NCBI RefSeq assembly: GCF_040438885.1
Contig: NZ_CP159218.1
Span: forward strand, 2,046,001 to 2,110,000
Origin: Nakamurella sp. A5-74
GTDB taxonomy: Bacteria > Actinomycetota > Actinomycetes > Mycobacteriales > Nakamurellaceae
Direction: 5' to 3'
Length of the DNA: 64,000 nt
The translations under genes and the position numbers were made by a program. Below are positions 8,761-16,190 of this stretch, in pieces. The notes beneath the pieces were generated by a model. That model saw only the letters and a program-made list of their open reading frames with translations, searched no databases and was not told the origin of the DNA. Position 1 is the stretch's first letter. Each line of letters begins with the position of its first letter.

Positions 8761-11076
8761 ATGAAGAGATCAGTCCCCAGGACCGTGATCGCCGTGGCGG
8801 CCGTCTCCGCGCTCGCCCTCGGCAATTCGCTGGTGGGAGCTCCCTCGGCGATCGCCGCCGGTACCTCGAGTGTCGCCGCACCTGCCGCGACGTCAGGTTC
8901 GCTGTCTGCGGCGTCGAATGCCGCGGTGGATGCCTACTTGGCGGCGCATCCGACGGCCTACCACCGCAGCGCCGGCGACGCGCTCGTGCCGCAGGCAGTA
9001 GTCGTCGGCGGCAACGGGTTGCACTACTACCCGTACCAGCGCACCCACCGCGGGCTGCCGGTCGTCGGCGGCGACTTCGTCGTCACCACCGATGCCGCCG
9101 GCGTCGTCCTCGGACTGCAGGTCGCGCAGAGTGCGCCGATCGGCACACTCTCGCTGTCGCCGCGGATCTCCGCTGCGCGGGCTTCGGTCGTGTCACAGGG
9201 CCGGATGAAGGTCGAGTCCCTCGCGCGACCGGCCGAGGCGGCCGCCCCGAGGCTGGTGGTCCTCGCCGGCTCCACGGCGAAGCTCGCCTGGGAGTCCGAG
9301 GTCGTCGGGACCACCTCCGAGGGCCCGTCCAAGCTCGCGGTCTACGTCGACGCGGCCACCGGCGCGGTGCTGCACCAACAGGAGAAGGTGTTGCACGGCA
9401 GCGGATCCAGTGCCTACAACGGTCCCGTCCAGATCGACACCACCAATTCCGGAACGACCTTCACGATGAAGGACTCCTCGCGGACCAACCTGTCGTGCCA
9501 GGACGCCGCGAACAACACGGTCTTCTCCGGCACCGACGATGCATGGGGCAACGGCGTCGCCAGCAATCGTGAGACGGGCTGTGTCGACGCGTTGTTCGCC
9601 GCCCAGACCGAGTGGAAGATGCTCGGATCGTGGTTGGGACGCAACGGGTTCACCGGAAGCGGCGGCGGGTACCCGATCCGCGTCGGGCTCAACGACATCA
9701 ACGCCTACTACGACGGCACCCAGGTCCAGGTCGGTCACAGCCAGTCCGGCAACTGGATCGGCTCGATCGACGTCGTCGCGCACGAGTTCGGCCACGCCAT
9801 CGACGACAACACCCCGGGCGGCATCTCTTCCAACGGCACCCAGGAGTTCGTCGCCGACACGTTCGGCGCCGCGACCGAGTGGTATGCGAACGAGGCGGCA
9901 CCCAACGACACCCCCGACTACACGGTCGGTGAGGAGGTCAACCTGGTCGGCCAGGGACCGATCCGGGTGATGTACAAGCCGTCGACCGTCGGTGACGACG
10001 ACTGCTATTCCAGCTCCACCCCGACGGACGAGGTGCACGCCGCTGCCGGCCCCGGCAACCACTGGTTCTACCTGCTCGCCGAGGGCACCAACCCGACGGA
10101 CGGGCAGCCCACTTCGCCCACCTGCAACGGCAGCACGGTGGGCGGCATCGGGATCCAGAAGGCCATCACCATCATGTACAACGCCATGCTGACCAAGACC
10201 TCGTCGGCCAGCTATCTCAAGTACCGCGCCTGGACGCTGACGGCGGCCAAGAACCTGTACCCGGGCAGCTGCACCGAGTTCAACGCCGTCAAGGCGGCCT
10301 GGACCGCGGTCAGCGTTCCGGCGCAGAGTGGTGAGCCGACGTGCGGCTCCGGCACCACCGTGACGGTGACCTCGCCCGGCAGCCAGAGCAGCACCGTGGG
10401 TGCTGCGGTGTCGGTGCAGCTGGCCGCCGGCGGTGGCACCAGCCCGTACACGTGGTCGGCGACCGGGCTGCCGGCCGGCCTGAGCATTTACGCGGCGGGC
10501 AAGATCACCGGAACGCCGACGTCGGGCGGCACCTCCTCGGTGACGGCCAAGGCGACGGACGCCGGCGGTACCACCGGTACCACCACCTTCTCCTGGACGG
10601 TGTCCACCTCGGGGGGTGGCGGTAGCTGCTCCGGGCAGAAGCTGGGCAATGCCGGCTTCGAGTCCGGCAACGTCACCTGGACGGCCAGCACCGGCGCGAT
10701 CACCAACGACAGCAGCGCCGCTGCGCATGGCGGCAGCTGGATGGCCTGGCTGGACGGCTACGGCAGCAGCCACACCGACACCCTCTCGCAGACCGTCACC
10801 ATCCCGGCCGGCTGCAGCAAGGCCACGCTGACGTACTACCTGTGGATCGACTCCGACGAGGGCACCGGCACCGCGTACGACACGCTGACCGTCGCCGTCA
10901 ACGGCACTACGAAGGCCACCTGGTCGAACGTCAACAAGGGGACCGGCTACGTCCAGCGCAGCCTCTCCCTGACCGGGTTGTCCGGCTCGACGACGGTGAA
11001 GTTCACCGGGACCGAGGACCGCAGCGCCGCGACCTCTTTCCTGCTCGACGACGTGGCGCTCACAGTCACCGGCTGA
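8761..11076 (+). CDS. Secreted M4 (thermolysin-like) metalloprotease with Ig-like and jelly-roll C-terminal domains
   Basis: The 771-residue exported zinc protease has an N-terminal signal peptide (MKRSVPRTVIAVAAVSALAL, cleavage probably after AIAA near 33). A propeptide of about 180 residues (FTP/PepSY-like) follows. The catalytic domain has HEFGH at 341-345, then the glutamate region SNGTQEFVADTFGA and GPGNHWFYLLAEG (active-site histidine). After about residue 540 comes a putative Ig domain (YTWSATGLPAGLSIYAAGKI) and a Cys-containing beta-sandwich with NAGFESGNVTW, probably a carbohydrate- or surface-binding module. The start at 8761 has AAGGAAA upstream; the longer open frame before it is non-coding in character. 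A strong terminator follows. Confidence 0.94.
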   Translation: MKRSVPRTVIAVAAVSALALGNSLVGAPSAIAAGTSSVAAPAATSGSLSAASNAAVDAYLAAHPTAYHRSAGDALVPQAVVVGGNGLHYYPYQRTHRGLPVVGGDFVVTTDAAGVVLGLQVAQSAPIGTLSLSPRISAARASVVSQGRMKVESLARPAEAAAPRLVVLAGSTAKLAWESEVVGTTSEGPSKLAVYVDAATGAVLHQQEKVLHGSGSSAYNGPVQIDTTNSGTTFTMKDSSRTNLSCQDAANNTVFSGTDDAWGNGVASNRETGCVDALFAAQTEWKMLGSWLGRNGFTGSGGGYPIRVGLNDINAYYDGTQVQVGHSQSGNWIGSIDVVAHEFGHAIDDNTPGGISSNGTQEFVADTFGAATEWYANEAAPNDTPDYTVGEEVNLVGQGPIRVMYKPSTVGDDDCYSSSTPTDEVHAAAGPGNHWFYLLAEGTNPTDGQPTSPTCNGSTVGGIGIQKAITIMYNAMLTKTSSASYLKYRAWTLTAAKNLYPGSCTEFNAVKAAWTAVSVPAQSGEPTCGSGTTVTVTSPGSQSSTVGAAVSVQLAAGGGTSPYTWSATGLPAGLSIYAAGKITGTPTSGGTSSVTAKATDAGGTTGTTTFSWTVSTSGGGGSCSGQKLGNAGFESGNVTWTASTGAITNDSSAAAHGGSWMAWLDGYGSSHTDTLSQTVTIPAGCSKATLTYYLWIDSDEGTGTAYDTLTVAVNGTTKATWSNVNKGTGYVQRSLSLTGLSGSTTVKFTGTEDRSAATSFLLDDVALTVTG

Positions 11077-11102
11077 TCCGGATCGCCTGCTGCGCAACGA
11101 CA

Positions 11103-11148
11103 ACGACACGCCCCGCCCGGTGACCGCTCACCGGGCGGGGCCTGTCGT
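11103..11148. terminator. Bidirectional terminator between M4 protease and map
   Basis: A perfect 14-base stem (11110-11123 with 11128-11141, arms GCCCCGCCCGGTGA / TCACCGGGCGGGGC) closes a 4-base loop. After one mismatch the pairing extends seven more bases outward. It lies between two convergent genes and can serve both strands. Confidence 0.9.
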
Positions 11149-11170
11149 CACGGCCCGCGGCGGCTGCGCC

Positions 11171-11965
11171 CTACTCGACGGTCAGGATCCGCGGACCGTC
11201 ATCGGTGACGGCCACCGTGTGCTCCACGTGGCAGGCGCGGCTGCCGTCGGCGGTGGCGATGCCCCAGCCGTCCTCCAGGTGTCGGTAGCCGTCGCGGCCA
11301 CCCAGCTGCAGCATCGGCTCCAGGGCCAGTACCAGACCGGTCTTCAGCGGGAGCCCGCGGTGCGGGCGACCTTCGTTGGCGACGTGTGGAGCTGCATGCA
11401 TGGAGCGCCCGATGCCGTGGCCACCGTGGTCGGCCAGCAGCCCGTATCCACCGGCCTTCGCAGTGGTGCCGATAGCGTGCGAGACATCGCCGAGCTTGAG
11501 ACCCCTGCGCATGTTCTCGATGCCTGCGTCGAGCGACCGGCCGGCCGCGGCGATCATCTCGATCTCCGCCGGATCACCGTCACCGACGTGGAAGGAGATC
11601 GCGGCGTCCGCAGCCCACCCGTCGACCAGCACTGCGATGTCCACCGAAACCAGGTCTCCCGGCACCAGCCGGACCTCGTTCGGGATCGCGTGCACGACCA
11701 CGTCGTTGATGCTGATGCAGGTGACGGCAGGGTAGGGGGAGGGGGCCCACTGCGGGTGATATCCGATGTAGCAGGACTCGGCTCCGCGGTCCGAGATCAC
11801 CTGCGCAGCAACGTCATCCAGCAGACGCGGGGTGATACCGCCGGCGAGCTCGGCAGCGGCAACCTCTCGGCAGCGCCGCAGGCACTCGGCCACCACCGAA
11901 CCCGCCGCCGCCATCGCATCGATCTCCGACGGGGTACGCAGTTCGACGCGTTCTCGCATCAGCAT
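11171..11965 (-). CDS. map: Methionine aminopeptidase type I
   Basis: This enzyme removes the N-terminal methionine from new proteins. The 264 residues carry the five metal ligands in context: VSVDIAV and WAADAAISF (two Asp), GHGIGRSMHAAP (His), LALEPM (Glu) and HVEHTVAV (Glu). The substrate histidine is in VVVHAIPN. ATG at 11965 has GAGGAG upstream. It is transcribed away from a small XRE regulator with a 113-base shared control region holding a perfect palindrome. Actinobacteria usually have two or more map genes; this one is not next to secY/adk, so it is probably the accessory copy. Confidence 0.95.
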   Translation of the reverse strand: MLMRERVELRTPSEIDAMAAAGSVVAECLRRCREVAAAELAGGITPRLLDDVAAQVISDRGAESCYIGYHPQWAPSPYPAVTCISINDVVVHAIPNEVRLVPGDLVSVDIAVLVDGWAADAAISFHVGDGDPAEIEMIAAAGRSLDAGIENMRRGLKLGDVSHAIGTTAKAGGYGLLADHGGHGIGRSMHAAPHVANEGRPHRGLPLKTGLVLALEPMLQLGGRDGYRHLEDGWGIATADGSRACHVEHTVAVTDDGPRILTVE

Positions 11966-12060
11966 GGACTTCTCTCCTCGGGGTTCTGCTGGACGTTCGT
12001 CCGGCGATCGCGCGACGCTCGGCGGACCGGAGTGCGCAGGTCGGTAGCGGACGACGTCGA

Positions 12061-12076
12061 TGGTATTACAATACCA
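12061..12076. promoter_or_regulatory. Perfect operator palindrome and -10 of the XRE gene
   Basis: TGGTATT-AC-AATACCA is a perfect 7-2-7 inverted repeat ending 2 bases before the XRE start codon. It contains TACAAT at 12067-12072, 6 bases from the ATG, a leaderless-type -10. A protein bound here would block the XRE promoter and could also affect map on the other strand. Confidence 0.75.
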
Positions 12077-12078
12077 GG

Positions 12079-12345
12079 ATGGTCCGCGAACCCCTCACTC
12101 CCGAACAGCGCGAGTACGGCCGACGGCTGGGTTCGACGCTCCGCGAGGCCCGGGGTGCCCGGGCACTGGCAGAGGTCGCAGTGGCCGCAGGCATCTCGCC
12201 GGAAACCCTGCGCAAGATCGAGACGGGCCGGATCGCCACCCCGTCGTTCGCGGCGGTCGCGGCCGTCACCCGGGCGCTCGGTCTGAGCCTGGACGAGGTG
12301 GCCACGGATCTGTCCCACCGTGGTCGGGAGCGGCCGACCGGGTGA
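12079..12345 (+). CDS. Small XRE-family transcriptional regulator
   Basis: The 88-residue protein is almost entirely one helix-turn-helix domain. LGSTLREARGARALAEVAVA, AGISPETLRKIETGRIATPS and FAAVAAVTRALGLSLDEVAT are the helices of a Cro/CI-type fold. There is no sensory domain, so it probably acts as a dimeric repressor. The start ATG sits immediately after a perfect palindrome, which argues for autorepression. It diverges from map. No ligand can be inferred. Confidence 0.88.
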   Translation: MVREPLTPEQREYGRRLGSTLREARGARALAEVAVAAGISPETLRKIETGRIATPSFAAVAAVTRALGLSLDEVATDLSHRGRERPTG

Positions 12346-12547
12346 ATTCCTCACCACGCTCTATCTCGTACGCCTCCGCCGCCCTCCTCCTCGACAACAG
12401 CGAGTCGCAGGCACCGGCCGGGATCCGTCACTCCAAAGGGTGAAAGAAGGGGCCCCGATGGTGTGAAGCTGTTGCGGGCAGCGATCAAGTGACGTAAAAA
12501 GTTACCAAAGCGAGATCGTGCGGCGTCAGAGCTGTTCGAACGGCGTA

Positions 12548-12560
12548 GTTGTCGGACAAC
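12548..12560. promoter_or_regulatory. Palindrome upstream of the unknown 158-aa gene
   Basis: GTTGTC-G-GACAAC is a perfect 6-1-6 inverted repeat, 32 bases before the GTG start at 12593. It may be a regulator site. Confidence 0.45.
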
Positions 12561-12592
12561 AGACGCCCGAGGTCTACAGGGAAGGAAATCGA

Positions 12593-13069
12593 GTGACGCA
12601 GGAGCAACCCGTACCCGGATCTGCCCCTTCGGTCGAGTCCGCGCCCGCAGCCGTGATCGACGGACGTGGACGACAGGCGATCCGGATGTGGACTCTCCGA
12701 CGGGCCGAGGCCAACCTCCCGGACATGGGCTCCTGGGACGGTCCGTTGGTCGCTCTCGCCATCGCCCTGATGTGGGACAAGGGCATCGAGGCGGAAACGC
12801 GACGCTTCCGTCAGGCGAGGGCCGAGGTTCTCGACGAGTCCCAGATCGCGATGGATCTCCGGATCGGACACGAGTGTGTCGCCGAGTTCACCGATCGCGG
12901 TGAATCGCAGCGGGGAAGCGGGGCCGGCGGGGTGACCCTGGCCGCGGGCACGGCGGGCTCGACGTGGGAACTGTTCCTCTCGCTCGTCGGACACCGGGCC
13001 GCCTCGTCACTGCCCGCCGATCGGCCGCTACCGGCGCACCTGCCGTTCCCGCGTCCGGTCACTGCCTGA
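12593..13069 (+). CDS. Hypothetical protein, 158 aa
   Basis: I do not recognise the family. GTG at 12593 has a good ribosome site (GAAGGAAA). The middle part (about residues 32-105) looks like an alpha/beta domain: RQAIRMWTLRRAEANLPDMG, WDGPLVALAIALMWDKGIEA, and QIAMDLRIGHECVAEFTDRG. Both ends are Ala/Pro-rich and probably disordered. There is no signal peptide or membrane segment. Codon use is strongly GC-biased like its neighbours. A palindrome lies in the leader, and the Ser/Thr kinase gene follows on the same strand after about 110 bases. Confidence 0.7.
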   Translation: MTQEQPVPGSAPSVESAPAAVIDGRGRQAIRMWTLRRAEANLPDMGSWDGPLVALAIALMWDKGIEAETRRFRQARAEVLDESQIAMDLRIGHECVAEFTDRGESQRGSGAGGVTLAAGTAGSTWELFLSLVGHRAASSLPADRPLPAHLPFPRPVTA

Positions 13070-13168
13070 TCAGGGCCCGACCTGCCGGCGGGATCGACCA
13101 CAGTGTGGATGACCGGATGCGCGTCGGTGCGTTGTGGACAACTCGGGACGGCTGATCCCGGCTCGTCC

Positions 13169-13174
13169 TACCGT
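13169..13174 (+). promoter_or_regulatory. Probable leaderless -10, Ser/Thr kinase gene
   Basis: TACCGT is followed by 7 bases and then ATG at 13182, without a Shine-Dalgarno sequence. Confidence 0.5.
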
Positions 13175-13181
13175 CGCGGGC

Positions 13182-14984
13182 ATGGACATGGGAGCGTTCC
13201 GCGGTATCCGTCGGCTCGGCGGCGGTGCACACGGTGAGGTGTGGCTGGCGGCCGCACCCGATGGCGCCAGGGTCGCGCTGAAGGTCCTCGCTCTGCCCTC
13301 GGACAAGGCGATGGATGCCGCGCGCCGCGAGTTGGCCTTGGCGGCCAGGATCGATCACCCCCACCTGCTGGGCGCACGATCGGTGGTCTGCGAGGGTGAT
13401 CGCGTCGCTCTGGTCCTGCCGTGGGCCGCGGGCGGCTCGTTGGCCGATCTCCTGGCGCGAAGAGCGACGCTGACCGTTGCGGAGACGCTCACCGTGCTCA
13501 TACCGGTCGCGGACGTCCTCGCAGTTGCTCACGAACGAGGTGTCGTCCACGGCGACCTGTCGCCGGCGAACATCCTGCTGACCGCCGACGGGCGTCCACT
13601 GGTGGCCGACCTCGGCGCGGGACGTCTGGTTCTGGACGGTGACCGGCCGATCGTCGGGACGCCCGGCTGCGTCGCACCGGAAGTGGCCAGAGGCGGGATC
13701 GCGCAGCCGTCGTCCGATGTCTTCGCCCTTGCGGCGATCGGTTTGTGGTGCGTGACCGGTCGCCCAGCCTGGAACGCCACCGACCTGCGGGACGTGGTGG
13801 TCCAGTCGACGGTCGGACAGTGGCCCGATCCCGGCGATGCGGCCGGACCACCTCGGTTCCTCGCTGCACTGCGCGCAGCGTTGTCCGACCTGCCGGCGCA
13901 TCGGCCAGGTGCGGCAGCACTGCGGATCGAGCTCGCTCGCTCGGGCGAGCCGGAGCCGCTGCCGATCTTCGCCCTGGGCGGCGCTGTCGACGGCGTCGTT
14001 CCGCGTCCATCGGTCGACGGCAGCGAGGAGGCCGGGGCGCACAGGGCTCCCGTCGCTGCCACGGTGCGGCGCCGCGCCGAGATCCCCCCAGCGATGTCCG
14101 AGGACGCCGACGACGTGGATGCACCCGTTGCACTGCAACGAATTCGGCGGCTGTTGGCGGCCGGCGGGCCGGCCGCCGAAGAGGTCGCCGTCCGGTCGGA
14201 CGGCCGCCCGCGGGACCCTTCGTCCAGGTCGCGCTGGTGGCGGGCCGCGACGGGAGTGGTGGCCGCAGCCCTGATCTGCGCCGCCGCGATCTACGGCGGG
14301 TTGTCCTGGGGGCGCTCCTCGGCGGCGGCGCCGGCGTCCGAGCAGCCGGCATCGACGGCCACCGGGTCGAGGAGCAGCTCTGGGCGCTCCACCGCGCCGT
14401 CATCCACCGCGCCGTCATCCGCGACGCCGTCATCCGCAGCGCCGTCGAGCTCCGTGGCGCCGGCCGTGAAGCCGCCCGCGGATACGGTGCCGACGCCTGC
14501 GGTGCCGACCGATCGTGGTGCCTCGTCCGCACCTGGCACGGCTCGTCCGACGAGCGCACCGCGCCCCCCGACCGAACCGCACCCCTCGATCGCGTCGCAG
14601 GAGTCCTGGGCGTCAGTCGTCACCGCACTCGACGGCCGCCGTGCGCGGGCGCTGATCACCAGGGATCCGGCGCTGCTCGGGACGGTCTATGCAGGGAACT
14701 CATCGGCACTGACGGCGGATCGGGCGACCATTCGCCGTCTGCAGGACCGGGGGTGGCGGGTGGGCGACGCCCGTCACCGGGTGCGCGAGGTGCAGTTGAT
14801 GCCGGATTCCGGCGCGCAGACCGTCAGGGTCAGGGTGGTGGATGAACTGCCGTCCTACCCGGTCACCGACGGCGGCGGCGGCGGCACGGTGGGTCGGACG
14901 TCGCCGCGGGCCGCGGCGACCTCGATCATCGAGCTCGTCAGGTCGGCGGACGGCTACCGCATCCGGTCAGTCGAACGAGCGTGA
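13182..14984 (+). CDS. Membrane Ser/Thr protein kinase (variant catalytic loop)
   Basis: This 600-residue receptor-like kinase has the kinase domain at about 5-250: glycine loop LGGGAHGEV (13-20), ATP lysine K34 (VALKVL), catalytic loop HGDLSPAN (123-130) and DLG at 143-145. The catalytic Asp (D125) is present. The usual Arg of HRD is Gly, the usual Lys of HRDLKPEN is Ser (S127), and DFG reads DLG. One membrane span follows (about 353-376). A Ser/Thr/Pro-rich outer stalk leads to a C-terminal domain (about 485-600, SIASQESWASVVTALDGRRA onward). A start at the upstream GTG 13134 is possible; ATG 13182 fits the kinase N-terminus and the promoter. Confidence 0.9.
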   Translation: MDMGAFRGIRRLGGGAHGEVWLAAAPDGARVALKVLALPSDKAMDAARRELALAARIDHPHLLGARSVVCEGDRVALVLPWAAGGSLADLLARRATLTVAETLTVLIPVADVLAVAHERGVVHGDLSPANILLTADGRPLVADLGAGRLVLDGDRPIVGTPGCVAPEVARGGIAQPSSDVFALAAIGLWCVTGRPAWNATDLRDVVVQSTVGQWPDPGDAAGPPRFLAALRAALSDLPAHRPGAAALRIELARSGEPEPLPIFALGGAVDGVVPRPSVDGSEEAGAHRAPVAATVRRRAEIPPAMSEDADDVDAPVALQRIRRLLAAGGPAAEEVAVRSDGRPRDPSSRSRWWRAATGVVAAALICAAAIYGGLSWGRSSAAAPASEQPASTATGSRSSSGRSTAPSSTAPSSATPSSAAPSSSVAPAVKPPADTVPTPAVPTDRGASSAPGTARPTSAPRPPTEPHPSIASQESWASVVTALDGRRARALITRDPALLGTVYAGNSSALTADRATIRRLQDRGWRVGDARHRVREVQLMPDSGAQTVRVRVVDELPSYPVTDGGGGGTVGRTSPRAAATSIIELVRSADGYRIRSVERA

Positions 14985-15040
14985 ACCCTACCTGCCGACA
15001 CGCCAGCGCCGCAGGTCCCTGCGCTGTCGGTGCTCGCCCC

Positions 15041-15046
15041 TAGCGT
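15041..15046 (+). promoter_or_regulatory. Probable leaderless -10, sbcD
   Basis: TAGCGT is followed by 7 bases and then ATG at 15054. Confidence 0.5.
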
Positions 15047-15053
15047 CTGTGGG

Positions 15054-16190
15054 ATGCGAGTGCTGCACACCTCCGACTGGCACGTGGGACGCACGTTCCA
15101 CGGCGTCGATCTGTTGTCCGATCAGCGGACGGTGCTGCAGGCCATCGCGGCTCTGGTGCAGGAGCACCGGGTCGACGTCGTCGTCATCGCCGGCGACCTC
15201 TACGACCGGGCGGTCCCTTCGGCCGAGGCGATCTCGGTCCTGACCGGGGCTTTCGCCGCGATCCGGGCGGCGGGAGCCGTCATCGTCGCGTCGTCAGGCA
15301 ACCACGACTCCGCTCCCCGGTTGGGAGCATTCCGGGAGTTTTTGGACGCCGGCGGACTGCACCTGCGTACGGATGTGCGTGCAGTGGGGACGCCGATCGT
15401 GCTGCACGACGAGCACGGTCCGGTCATCTTCCACGCCATCCCGTACCTCGATCCGGAGATGGTCAGGGGACCGTGGGAGCTCACCGGGCGGCTTCGGCAC
15501 GAGGAGATCCTGACCGCGGCGATGCAGCGGATCCGCGGCGACCTCGACGCCAGGCCGGGATGTCGATCCGTGGTGCTGGCGCACGCCTTCGTCACCGGTG
15601 CCGTCCCGGGCGGCTCGGAACGATCGATCGCCGTCGGCGGTGTCGAATCCGTGTCGGCCGAGATCTTCGACGGCGTCGGCTACGTCGCGCTCGGCCATCT
15701 GCACGGCCGGCAACGGATCGCCGACCACATCCGGTACTCCGGATCGCCGCTCCCGTTCTCCTTCGGCGAGGCCGGGCACCACAAGGGAGTGCTGATCGTC
15801 GACATCGACGGTGCAGGCTCCATCGACGTCACCCCGGTCGACCTGCCGGTGCCCCGGCCGCTCGCCGAGATCAGCGGGACCCTCGAGCAGTTGCTGTCCG
15901 GCCACGACGAACTGGCCGAGCACTACCTCTCCGTCACCCTGACCGATCCTGTCCGCCCACTGGAATCGATGCGCCGGGTCCGGAGCCGCTTCCCCCACGC
16001 GGTGACGTTGAGCTGGCAGCCACCTGTCGGATCCGTCGACGACGACGCTGCGCCGACCCGTCCCGGCGCGAATGATCACGAACTGGTCGAGGAGTTCCTC
16101 CTGGTGTGTCGTGGTGCGGGTGCCGACCCGGTGGAGTCGGCGATCATCGACCGGGCGCTGGCCGCGGCGCTGCAGGACGCAGATCGGTGA
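15054..16190 (+). CDS. sbcD: Exonuclease SbcCD nuclease subunit
   Basis: This is the Mre11-type nuclease subunit of the SbcCD complex, which trims DNA ends and hairpins. The 378 residues show the phosphoesterase motifs in order: HTSDWHVG (5-12), AGDLYDRAVPS (47-55), SGNHDSAP (81-88), VVLAHAF and GHLHGRQ. The C-terminal capping domain is present. ATG at 15054 follows a leaderless-type -10. The stop overlaps the sbcC GTG start by 4 bases, so the two subunits are translationally coupled. Confidence 0.95.
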   Translation: MRVLHTSDWHVGRTFHGVDLLSDQRTVLQAIAALVQEHRVDVVVIAGDLYDRAVPSAEAISVLTGAFAAIRAAGAVIVASSGNHDSAPRLGAFREFLDAGGLHLRTDVRAVGTPIVLHDEHGPVIFHAIPYLDPEMVRGPWELTGRLRHEEILTAAMQRIRGDLDARPGCRSVVLAHAFVTGAVPGGSERSIAVGGVESVSAEIFDGVGYVALGHLHGRQRIADHIRYSGSPLPFSFGEAGHHKGVLIVDIDGAGSIDVTPVDLPVPRPLAEISGTLEQLLSGHDELAEHYLSVTLTDPVRPLESMRRVRSRFPHAVTLSWQPPVGSVDDDAAPTRPGANDHELVEEFLLVCRGAGADPVESAIIDRALAAALQDADR

